NCBI RefSeq assembly: GCF_001186155.3
Contig: NZ_CP016540.2
Location: 124,001 to 188,000 of the forward strand
Source: Planococcus versutus
GTDB lineage: Bacteria > Bacillota > Bacilli > Bacillales_A > Planococcaceae
DNA length: 64,000 bases
Reading direction: 5' to 3'
Shown here: positions 56,227-63,588 of the stretch, in pieces
Layout of the letters: every line of letters starts with the position of its first letter
Position numbering within the stretch: position 1 is the first letter of the stretch
Notes under the pieces: generated by a model
What the model was told of the DNA's origin: nothing
Databases searched by the model: none
Seen by the model: the letters and a program-made list of their open reading frames with translations, nothing else
Made by a program: the position numbers and the translations under genes

Positions 56227-56552
56227 TTGATTTTAGGGCGTCTAACCGGGTAACGGGTTAGAGTATAACTGGGTGAATTGCTGGAACTTCCTAAAGCCCC
56301 ATCAACCACAACGTAACTGGAAACGGTCGGCGTGACGGTTTGAAAATGATGAGGATGCACCAATGGATAATCAGCAGCCAAGCTCCTGTGAGGAAACTCT
56401 GGGGAAGGTTCAACGACTAGGATAGACCGTCTAAGGCGCAAGCTATGGCGATGAAATCCGTAGGGTGGCAAGCGCCATTCGAAGTGCCCAGCCCCTCAAG
56501 TGTGAGGGTGAAGATATAGTCTATTCTATGATCGAAAGACATAGCGGCAAAG
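56182..56552 (+). ncRNA. Group I intron 2, downstream of or within hag
   Basis: Same core as intron 1: P2 TCTAACC...GGTTAGA (56241 on), GGGTGAATTGCTGGAA (56271), AATCAGCAGCCAAGCTCCTG (from 56369), GGTTCAACGACTAGGATAGA (56407), AAGATATAGTC (56511-56521), P9 hairpin CTATG/CATAG, and G56552 at the same distance from P9 as in intron 1. The 5' boundary is placed after GCT at 56181 because that restores the flagellin frame with the exon at 56553; its P1 pairing is not found there. The upstream 45 bases also encode the exon 2 terminus. Confidence 0.7.
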
Positions 56553-56597
56553 CAAGCCAACCAAGCACCACAGCAAGTACTACAATTGCTACGTTAA
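56553..56597 (+). CDS. hag: Second flagellin C-terminal exon
   Basis: 15 codons after intron 2 read QANQAPQQVLQLLR and stop, a standard flagellin end. Joined to codon 368 (Ala) of the spliced hag it gives a 382-residue protein, the same length as the exon 2 form. It has diverged from the exon 2 version (QSNQMTQSVLQLLR), so it is not a recent copy. Either an alternative exon or the leftover of a second gene. A terminator follows. Confidence 0.65.
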   Translation, partial: QANQAPQQVLQLLR

Positions 56598-56610
56598 TTT
56601 TAAGAAATCG

Positions 56611-56636
56611 AGGAGCCTGAGTTTAGGCTCCTTTTT
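56611..56636 (+). terminator. Terminator after the hag region
   Basis: AGGAGCC-TGAGTTTA-GGCTCCT with five T's. Confidence 0.9.
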
Positions 56637-56654
56637 CTATAAGGAGGCGCGTCT

Positions 56655-56831
56655 ATGGATATCGCTGCGTTATCAATGGCAATGAGCCAGATGAACGTCC
56701 GGACTGAAGCGAATGTTTCGGTGATGAAAAAGACGATTGATCAAGCGGAGACAAATGGTCAAGAAGTTGTGAAGATGCTCGAGCAATCTGTTCAGCCTCA
56801 TATTGGTAGTCGGATAGATATAAAAGCTTAA
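56655..56831 (+). CDS. YjfB family small motility-associated protein
   Basis: 58 aa from the ATG at 56655 behind AAGGAGG. MDIAALSMAMSQMNVRTEAN at the start and the RIDIKA end match the YjfB family, small helical proteins found near flagellin and motility genes in Firmicutes. Function not known. Its position directly after hag supports a motility link. Confidence 0.8.
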   Translation: MDIAALSMAMSQMNVRTEANVSVMKKTIDQAETNGQEVVKMLEQSVQPHIGSRIDIKA

Positions 56832-56834
56832 AAA

Positions 56835-56879
56835 GCCTGTAGATAAACTCGATTTGTTTGAGTTTTTTACAGGTTTTTT
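56835..56879 (+). terminator. Terminator after the yjfB-like gene
   Basis: CCTGTA/TACAGG outer stem, inner AAACTC/GAGTTT stem, T run. Confidence 0.8.
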
Positions 56880-56887
56880 CTTTGAAC

Positions 56888-57000
56888 CAATTCGCTCCGG
56901 TCGCTTTGGGGATGGCTCTCGCCCAAAGCCAGGAAGGTCACCTGTCTTTGTGCTTCGCCTACCCCGTAGCCGCGCCATCGCTAGTGTATGGTTCTCCTTT
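56888..57000. repeat. Inverted-repeat copy L flanking the endonuclease region
   Basis: Begins near ATTCGCTCCGGTCGCTTTGG and includes GCCAGGAAGGTCACC. Roughly 95 bases match the reverse complement of 59043-59135. The rest of the 56880-57131 gap has no gene. Confidence 0.65.
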
Positions 57001-57131
57001 TTTAAGAGAAGAAAATCTTCCGCTGTAGTTTGTATTTTGTAATACAAGAAAAAAGTGGTGAAGATGCTGCGAAACATACGTTGATTATCAGAGAAATTAA
57101 GCGATAGTGGAATGGTGCATGCCAGTTCTGT

Positions 57132-58016
57132 CTAAGAGTTTAATTTAAAGCATAATGTGGTTAACTGACTAATATTCAATCCTGTTTGGTTTCTTAATAG
57201 TATTAGGCTTTCTTTAAAGCCATTTTCTATTTGTATTTGGTAAGGTTTTGTTGCGACTTGTGAATCTAGCAGTGTATTAGTTTGCGGAAAGAAATGAACA
57301 TGATTGTCGCTTAAAGATAACAACAGTGGCAATCTTTTATACTGTTCATTTATTTCAAAAGTAGGTTTGTGAATTGTTATATCACTAGGCAAGTAGATAG
57401 TCGTACGGTTAGCGATTTTCTTTATAGTATGAGATGGTTTTCTTTTCCGGTTCATTGACTCATGTATGTGAGGATCTACCAATTTTAAAAAATACATAAT
57501 CTGATACTGATCGTACAACAGAAGTCTGTTTTGAGCATCGATAGAAAAATGAAAGCCATATCTTTTATTGAGAAAGTCTATTAGAAAGTAGTTTTCAGCT
57601 AATGAAAAACTGTCGGTGGACAAAATGATCTTTCTTGGAATGCCATTTTGTATTTTGAAGTGACCATCATCTTGATACCACCAAGCCAAGGTTTTGTTAG
57701 TAAAATGATTTTCAATATAAGAGAAGGGCAGTTCTTTTTTTGAGTGAGGATACCAAACTTCGTATAATCGACAAAGTTCTTCTGAAGTACGCGACTGAAC
57801 AAGATAACTTTCTGTAAAACCAGAGGCTATTCGTCCATCAATAACCTTTCTATATTTAGGGGGATTTAAAGGGATAAATGGCGAGAGCTGTTCAAAGCAG
57901 TAAAAACTCCAACCCGCGTCTTTTTTGCAATGAGTAAATTGGAAACGAGGCATTCTATTGAGTTGTTTTGTTAAACAGCCATCTCCTAATAATTTTCCAC
58001 ACAACATATCATGCAT
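57132..58016 (-). CDS. LAGLIDADG homing endonuclease, free-standing
   Basis: 294 aa, start ATG at 58016 behind AAGGAGGTA. The first LAGLIDADG helix is LCGKLLGDGCL (residues 5-15) and the second LAWWYQDDGHF, each ending in the acidic residue that binds the catalytic metal; both look intact, so it may be active. A longer tail (about 200-294) may aid DNA binding. Not inside an intron; on the opposite strand 0.5 kb from intron 2. Likely relation: mobility of the hag introns. RNA maturase activity is another option. Confidence 0.87.
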   Translation of the reverse strand: MHDMLCGKLLGDGCLTKQLNRMPRFQFTHCKKDAGWSFYCFEQLSPFIPLNPPKYRKVIDGRIASGFTESYLVQSRTSEELCRLYEVWYPHSKKELPFSYIENHFTNKTLAWWYQDDGHFKIQNGIPRKIILSTDSFSLAENYFLIDFLNKRYGFHFSIDAQNRLLLYDQYQIMYFLKLVDPHIHESMNRKRKPSHTIKKIANRTTIYLPSDITIHKPTFEINEQYKRLPLLLSLSDNHVHFFPQTNTLLDSQVATKPYQIQIENGFKESLILLRNQTGLNISQLTTLCFKLNS

Positions 58017-58214
58017 GATACTACCTCCTTCTAAAAGGAACTCTTGTTCTTGTTTGAATATACATCACAATGGTCTTTGATGTCTAATTATGTTCTTAAT
58101 TTTCTGATTTTTTATGAAAAATAATTTTCACTTACCACAATTATCCTATTCTTTTTTCGCCCATAATCTTGTACACTAAACAAGATTAACTCGAGCAAAG
58201 GGTGTGACAACTGA

Positions 58215-58955
58215 ATGACCAGTCCAATTTCTTCTAATTTATTTTTATATAACACGATCGCGACGATGGCGAAATCGATGCCGGCTATGGGGCAAACTGG
58301 TAGTGATAGCAGTTCTATCAGCAGTTCGACAAGTCCGAGTACGTTTTTTGCGATGCTGATGAACGCGATGATGGAAAACATGGAACAAACAAATACGAGT
58401 GTGACACAGCAAACAGGCGCTCAGGTTTCACTGCCTACTTTGACGACACCGTTAACGGCAGCACTCGCCAATTCTTATAATCCGGCCATTTCAATTCCGC
58501 CGCTCAATACGCAAGAAGTGGCAACCGCTGCGACAGATACGAGTGACTTGAAGTTTAAACCAACACAATTTATCAAACTAGACAATACACTAGAAGGTAA
58601 ATTAGATGGAACGGCCGCTCACTTTATCAATGCGGGGAAAAAGTACGATTTGGATCCGAATTTATTGTCAGCGATTGCCATTCACGAAACGGGCAATGGC
58701 TCGTCACGCGCAGTTAACGACAAAAACAATGTCGCCGGTATGATGGGCAAGAATGGCTTGCGGAGCTATGCTTCTGTAGAAGACAGTATTTTCGACATGG
58801 CACGTAATTTGCGTCAAAATTATTTAAACGAAGGCAAAGATACGATTGCGAAAATTGGTGCGAAATACGCGCCCGTTGGAGCCGCAAACGACCCGACAGG
58901 ATTAAACAACCACTGGACACAAGGTGTCAGCAACCACTATTCCAAACTGACATAA
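58215..58955 (+). CDS. Flagellar-type glucosaminidase (lysozyme-like) protein
   Basis: 246 aa. A Ser/Thr-rich N-terminus without signal peptide (residues 1-120) precedes a mannosyl-glycoprotein endo-beta-N-acetylglucosaminidase-like domain (about 125-246; LDPNLLSAIAIHETGNGSSR with the catalytic Glu, and NNVAGMMGKNGLRSYASVED). Possibly exported by the flagellar system to open peptidoglycan, as FlgJ does elsewhere. Between the endonuclease gene and flaG. Confidence 0.8.
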   Translation: MTSPISSNLFLYNTIATMAKSMPAMGQTGSDSSSISSSTSPSTFFAMLMNAMMENMEQTNTSVTQQTGAQVSLPTLTTPLTAALANSYNPAISIPPLNTQEVATAATDTSDLKFKPTQFIKLDNTLEGKLDGTAAHFINAGKKYDLDPNLLSAIAIHETGNGSSRAVNDKNNVAGMMGKNGLRSYASVEDSIFDMARNLRQNYLNEGKDTIAKIGAKYAPVGAANDPTGLNNHWTQGVSNHYSKLT

Positions 58956-58989
58956 CATAAGTTGAGTTTAAAACGTGAAGCGTATAGAC

Positions 58990-59031
58990 AGAAGAGGTAG
59001 TGGGACGAACTTGTTCCACTACCTCTTCTTT
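58990..59031 (+). terminator. Terminator after the glucosaminidase gene
   Basis: A 14-bp stem AGAAGAGGTAGTGG/CCACTACCTCTTCT. Confidence 0.85.
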
Positions 59032-59042
59032 GTGTTTTTTAA

Positions 59043-59150
59043 CCTAGACGCGAGCGCTGGCGCGTCCACGGGATAGGCAGAGCAAGAAGAAGGGTGATTT
59101 TCCTGGCTTCTTGCGGGAGTCATCCCCAAAGCGATCAGCGCGGATTTAGA
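59043..59150. repeat. Inverted-repeat copy R flanking the endonuclease region
   Basis: Read in reverse complement, TCGCTTTGGGGATGACTCCC and GAAGCCAGGAAAATCACCC match copy L at 56888-57000. Confidence 0.65.
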
Positions 59151-59189
59151 ACTTCACAAACCTGTGGTATTTTTTTTTGCTTTTCGACT

Positions 59190-59215
59190 TAAACAATCTG
59201 CTTTTCTGCCGATAA
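59190..59215 (+). promoter_or_regulatory. SigD-type promoter of the flaG-fliD operon
   Basis: TAAA (59190-59193), 14-bp spacer, GCCGATAA (59208-59215). Confidence 0.82.
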
Positions 59216-59265
59216 CTACTATATAGAACCCTTTAATCAATTTGAAGGACAAGGAGTGTACCGAC

Positions 59266-59610
59266 ATGGAAATAACAAAACTGCCTTCGATAGAATTTCC
59301 GAAAGTGAGCGAACCAAGCCCAATAGTAGCGAACCAACCCATCGCTCCAGAAGAAAAGCAACACCAAGAAGCAGATCAGCCCATTACGAAAGAAGCCATT
59401 ACCGATAAAGTCGACAGCATGAACAACTTTCTAGAGTCCACTACGACCAACGTGAAATTTCAGTTTCATGAAGAAATGAATGTTTATTACGTTCAAGTAG
59501 TAAATTCGTTAACAGAGGAAATTTTACGCGAAATTCCAAATAAGAAATTTTTAGATATGTACGCCTCGATGGCCGATATGGCAGGTCTCATGGTGGATGA
59601 AAAACTATAA
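59266..59610 (+). CDS. flaG: FlaG family protein
   Basis: 114 aa from the ATG at 59266 behind AAGGAG. A variable N-terminal half precedes the conserved FlaG core (VKFQFHEEMNVYYVQVVNSL, EEILREIPNKKFLDMYASM). Modulates filament length in some species; first gene of the cap operon, 18 bp before fliD. Confidence 0.93.
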   Translation: MEITKLPSIEFPKVSEPSPIVANQPIAPEEKQHQEADQPITKEAITDKVDSMNNFLESTTTNVKFQFHEEMNVYYVQVVNSLTEEILREIPNKKFLDMYASMADMAGLMVDEKL

Positions 59611-59628
59611 GATTGGAGTGACTACACT

Positions 59629-61104
59629 ATGCGTGTTGGTGGATTAGCATCAGGGATGGACACCGAATCAATTGTGAAAGACATGATGAAAGTCCAAAAA
59701 CTTCCTTTAGATAAATTAATGCAGCAAAAAAAATTCACGGAGTGGCAACAAGAAGCGTTCCGCGATACAAATTTATCAATATCGAACCTGCGAACGAGTG
59801 CCAGCAATTTGCGGCTTCAGTCGTCGTTTAATTCTTATAGCGCGGCAACACCCAACCCGACAAGTTTCACGGTTGCAACTACACCGACGGCGATGAGCGG
59901 ATCCTATAAAGTGCAAGTCACAAGTGTAGCAAGCGCTGCCAAATTCAATTCCGCAAATGGGATTGAAAAGTTAGCAGGTGTGGCGGCTAAATCGACAGAC
60001 CCAATCGGTGTAGCTGGAAAAATCGACATCAATGGCCAGAGCATTGAGGTGGCGAGTACGGATACTTTCGCTGATGTGGCAAAAAAAATGCAAGATGCGA
60101 CGGCAACGTCAGTCCCGTCTTTAAAAGCTAGTTTCGATAACACCACATCTCGTTTTTTCATTGCCACAAAAGGAATGGGGAGCGAACAAGCGTTTACCAT
60201 GACCTTTACAGACGCGAACGGAGCAACGAGTCAAGAATTAGCCGATAAGATTGTAAATAACGGTGCCACCACAGCGGTAGCGAGCGGTGCAACAGACGGC
60301 TCTGTATTATTTGATGGCATTGAAATCAACGACTTAAAAAGCAATCAAGCAACAGTCAACGGATTAACGATCAATCTCTTACAAGCAGGAACTGAATCGA
60401 CCATTACTGTTCAATCAGACCCTGAAAAGCCACTAGCCATGATCAAAGACTTTGTCGATAAGTACAACGAAACCATCGATACTTTGCAAAAACAAATTAT
60501 CGAAAAACGGTATCCTGATTTCCAACCTTTATCTGACGAACAAAAAAAAGATTTAACGGAAAAAGAAATCGAATTATGGGAAGAAAAGGCGCGCAGTGGC
60601 TTGTTGCGCAATGACCCAGTTTTAAAAAGCGCGATGCAAGACTTGCGCAGAGCTTTTATGGACAAAGTATCGGGTATTGCAGATGGCAACATCAATCATT
60701 TATCACAAATCGGGATCAACACCGGTTCTTATACAGAAGGCGGTAAATTATTCATCGATGACAAAAAACTAAGCGAAGCGCTGGCGAATAAACCAGAAGA
60801 AGTGATGGCGCTATTTACGACACGTGACGCTGCGGGGAACGGAGTCGGTGCACGAGTTTACGATACCTTAAACGACATCGTCAAAAACCTTAGTGCAAAA
60901 GCAGGGAGCTCTTCTAGTTCTATCGACAATAGTTCCTTTTCTAAAAAAATCAAACAAATGGATGAAGAGATTAGCCGCTGGCAAGATCGGTTGACGCGCG
61001 TTGAAGATCGCTACTGGAAACAATTTACGGCGATGGAGAAAGCACTAAGCATGATGAATTCTCAAAGTACATGGATGCAGCAAAGCTTATTCGGAGGTGC
61101 GTAA
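59629..61104 (+). CDS. fliD: Flagellar hook-associated protein 2 (filament cap)
   Basis: 491 aa. MRVGGLASGMDTESIVKDMM is the FliD N-terminal signature, and the coiled C-terminus (MDEEISRWQDRLTRVEDRYW) forms the D0 cap leg. It folds exported flagellin at the filament tip. The stop overlaps the next gene by one base. Confidence 0.96.
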   Translation: MRVGGLASGMDTESIVKDMMKVQKLPLDKLMQQKKFTEWQQEAFRDTNLSISNLRTSASNLRLQSSFNSYSAATPNPTSFTVATTPTAMSGSYKVQVTSVASAAKFNSANGIEKLAGVAAKSTDPIGVAGKIDINGQSIEVASTDTFADVAKKMQDATATSVPSLKASFDNTTSRFFIATKGMGSEQAFTMTFTDANGATSQELADKIVNNGATTAVASGATDGSVLFDGIEINDLKSNQATVNGLTINLLQAGTESTITVQSDPEKPLAMIKDFVDKYNETIDTLQKQIIEKRYPDFQPLSDEQKKDLTEKEIELWEEKARSGLLRNDPVLKSAMQDLRRAFMDKVSGIADGNINHLSQIGINTGSYTEGGKLFIDDKKLSEALANKPEEVMALFTTRDAAGNGVGARVYDTLNDIVKNLSAKAGSSSSSIDNSSFSKKIKQMDEEISRWQDRLTRVEDRYWKQFTAMEKALSMMNSQSTWMQQSLFGGA

Positions 61105-61493
61105 TGAGTGACTCAAAACCGATTATCTATGCTTTTCTCAAACAAACTCTGGAACTTTACGAAAAAGCACAACGCATCCATTCGAACATGGAAGAAAACG
61201 AAGAAGGAACTGTCGAATCTTTGGAGATGTTATTTACACGTCGTCAAGAATCCATTCGCCAACTCGATATTTTTATGAAACAACGCAATTTCCGTTGGGC
61301 AGAAGAAGAAAAAATCATCATTCAACAACTCATAGAATTAGATCAACAGCTCAATGGATTAATGAACAACTTGCACCAATCGTTCTTCATGCAAATTAGC
61401 CGCATTGCTCAAACAAAAGAAGTATCCAAAAAATACAGCGGTGCTTATCAAACAATGGCAACAGCAGGTTCATTTATCGACAAACGGAACTAA
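61104..61493 (+). CDS. FliT-like flagellar chaperone
   Basis: 129 aa from the ATG at 61104 (TAATG overlap with fliD, ribosome site GGAGG). All-helical, with glutamine-rich coiled-coil segments (LTL-type helices, EEEKIIIQQLIELDQQLNGL). Size and place in the fliD-fliS operon suggest FliT, the FliD chaperone, but it precedes fliS rather than following it and sequence similarity was not established. Confidence 0.6.
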   Translation: MSDSKPIIYAFLKQTLELYEKAQRIHSNMEENEEGTVESLEMLFTRRQESIRQLDIFMKQRNFRWAEEEKIIIQQLIELDQQLNGLMNNLHQSFFMQISRIAQTKEVSKKYSGAYQTMATAGSFIDKRN

Positions 61494-61511
61494 TCGCAAG
61501 GGGGAAATCAA

Positions 61512-61889
61512 GTGGTAACCATCAACCCGTACCAGACTTACCAGCAAAACTCAGTCATGACGGCATCACCCCAAGAACTAACCTTAATGCTCTACAACGG
61601 CAGCTTGAAATTCATGAAAATGGCCAAACGCGCGATGAACGACAAGAACTTCCAAGACAAAAACACCAACATCATCAAAGCTCAAAACATCGTCCAAGAA
61701 CTACGCAGCACATTAAACTCAGAAATGAGCATGTCAGCAGGATTAGAGCAAATGTACGAATACATGTACAACCGCCTCATAGAAGCCAATATGAAAAACG
61801 ATGTTACCGCATTAGAAGATGTCGAAGCACTCATGACAGACATGCGCAACACCTGGAAACAAGCCATGGCATTAGCCAAAAGCAACTAA
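61512..61889 (+). CDS. fliS: Flagellin export chaperone FliS
   Basis: 125 aa with a GTG start at 61512 behind AAGGGGG. INPYQTYQQNSVMTASPQEL and LTLMLYNGSLKFM are the FliS signatures. Binds the flagellin C-terminal D0 helix, the very region split by the hag introns. Confidence 0.95.
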   Translation: MVTINPYQTYQQNSVMTASPQELTLMLYNGSLKFMKMAKRAMNDKNFQDKNTNIIKAQNIVQELRSTLNSEMSMSAGLEQMYEYMYNRLIEANMKNDVTALEDVEALMTDMRNTWKQAMALAKSN

Positions 61890-62790
61890 CTTCTAATCCG
61901 CTCTGGCCGCTCTGGCATAGCCCCTGAACGCGCCAACGCTTAGTACGACAGTAAATTTAAAGCTAGAGTAGTTTCTCAGTGCTTTCATAAAAAATGAACT
62001 CCACTGGTTACACTCTACAAACTATAAAAACTCGAAAAATAAGAAGAAAGAGCGTAAGGCGACGAAGGGCAAAGATGTGCTCCTGCATCGCTACGCTAGC
62101 TTCGTCGCAAAGACTTGCCCCTCGCAAGCTTCGGTCAATGTCTTTCCTGCGGCAGAAGCCGTGCCCGCGGAAAGCGTCCGCCTGAAGCGATTTCTTCTAG
62201 AACCTTTCACTTTAACAAAAAAATATGAAATTCACTATTTTTAGAAATAAGATATGGAGTAAAACAACGGAGACTCCCGCGGGATTTTCACGCAAGCCCT
62301 TGGCAACTGGCACCGCGACGTCCTGTCGCGCCAGTTGCATGACCCACATCCTGTGGGCCCGAAAGCATACGTCTAAAATAATTCTTTTAAAATTTCACCC
62401 TAACTAAAAAAGAAATTTATTATATTCAAAAACTAGAAGAATGAGCGGAAGACGGCGACTCCTGCGGGAATAGCACGAGCTGGAGCCACTGGACTGAGCA
62501 GAGCGAGGGAAGCGGCAGAAGCCGTGCCCGCGGAAAGCGTCCGTCTGCAGCGAATTCTTCTAGAACCTTTCACTTTAACAAAAAAATATGAAATTCACTA
62601 TTTTTAGAAGTAAGATATGGAACAAAACAACGGAGACTCCCGCGGGATAGCGAAGTGGCGAAATCCACTCGGGCCCATCGCCCGAGTTAGTTCGACGCAA
62701 GCCCGCAGGAAAGCGGAGTTGTTTTGCGGAATATCCTCAACCAAGTAAAAAGTATAAAACTACACCCGCAAAAAGAAATGAGGTATAAAC
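61890..62790. repeat. 901-bp repeat cluster between fliS and motA
   Basis: No gene. Contents: a GCTCCTGCATCGCTACGCTAG piece (62079-62108) shared with 46578-46606 in inverse; a 135-bp direct repeat at 62151-62285 and 62514-62648 with six differences; a GCAACTGGC/GCCAGTTGC hairpin at 62303-62339; a GC-rich foldback at 62448-62545 matching 46212-46387; and a third foldback at 62630-62729. It replaces the promoter-near part of motA. Confidence 0.8.
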
Positions 62791-63588
62791 GTGGATAAGA
62801 CGTCATGGATAGGAGTCATAATGGGATTTGCTGTGTTGATCGGTGGGATGATCTTGAAAGGGTCAAACCCGATCGCCCTATACAATCCAGCGGCACTCGT
62901 CATCATCTTTGCCGGCACCGTCGCCTGTCTGCTCGTTGCTTTTCCGATGGACGAAATCAAAAAAATCCCCAGCCTGTTCAAAGTAATTTTCAGCGATCAA
63001 AAATCGGTGTCGATCAGAGAAATGATTCCCATGTTCACAGGATGGGCGATGCTCGCACGAAAAGAAGGGTTGCTGGCACTTGAAGAAAAAGCAGAAGAAG
63101 TAGAAGATGCTTTTTTGCAGCGCGGCTTAAAAATGGTCGTAGATGGCCAGTCGCAAGAACACATTCGTGACTTGATGGAAGAAGAAATCGCTGCGATGGA
63201 AGAACGCCATGAACTGGGCGCGAAAATTTTCGCACAAGCCGGTACATACGCACCGACACTCGGTGTACTCGGTGCCGTTATCGGACTCGTTGCGGCACTC
63301 GGTCACTTAGACGACGTAGCGCTTCTCGGCAAATCGATTTCTGCCGCCTTTATCGCAACGCTGTTCGGGATTTTCTCCGGCTACGTATTATGGCATCCAT
63401 TTGCCAATAAGCTCAAGCGAAAGTCAGAAGCAGAAGTGAAAACGAAAATGATTATGCTAGAAGGATTGCTCGCTGTGCAAGAAGGCTTGCCCGTTCGCAC
63501 GGTAGAAGAAAAACTATTAACGTATTTACCAACGAAAGACCGTGTACTTGAATCTAATGAGGAGAGTGGTGTTCAAGTTGAAGCGTAA
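62791..63588 (+). CDS. motA: Flagellar motor stator protein MotA
   Basis: 265 aa with a GTG start at 62791 behind TGAGGT. Four membrane helices; the cytoplasmic loop holds MLARKEGLLALEEKAEEVED and the TM3/TM4 part reads APTLGVLGAVIGLVAALGHL. Forms the proton (or sodium) channel with MotB. Overlaps motB. Confidence 0.95.
   Translation: MDKTSWIGVIMGFAVLIGGMILKGSNPIALYNPAALVIIFAGTVACLLVAFPMDEIKKIPSLFKVIFSDQKSVSIREMIPMFTGWAMLARKEGLLALEEKAEEVEDAFLQRGLKMVVDGQSQEHIRDLMEEEIAAMEERHELGAKIFAQAGTYAPTLGVLGAVIGLVAALGHLDDVALLGKSISAAFIATLFGIFSGYVLWHPFANKLKRKSEAEVKTKMIMLEGLLAVQEGLPVRTVEEKLLTYLPTKDRVLESNEESGVQVEA

Noticed and set aside
55688..56471. Minus-strand frames of about 90 aa over the intron region
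   Set aside because: They have no ribosome site and are explained by the conserved intron RNA on the plus strand.
61994..62407. Short plus-strand frames of 60-63 aa between fliS and motA
   Set aside because: They are made of the dispersed repeats, lack ribosome sites and show no family resemblance.
62151..62648. CRISPR array
   Set aside because: Only two repeat units of 135 bp with no regular short repeats and spacers; no cas genes in the window.
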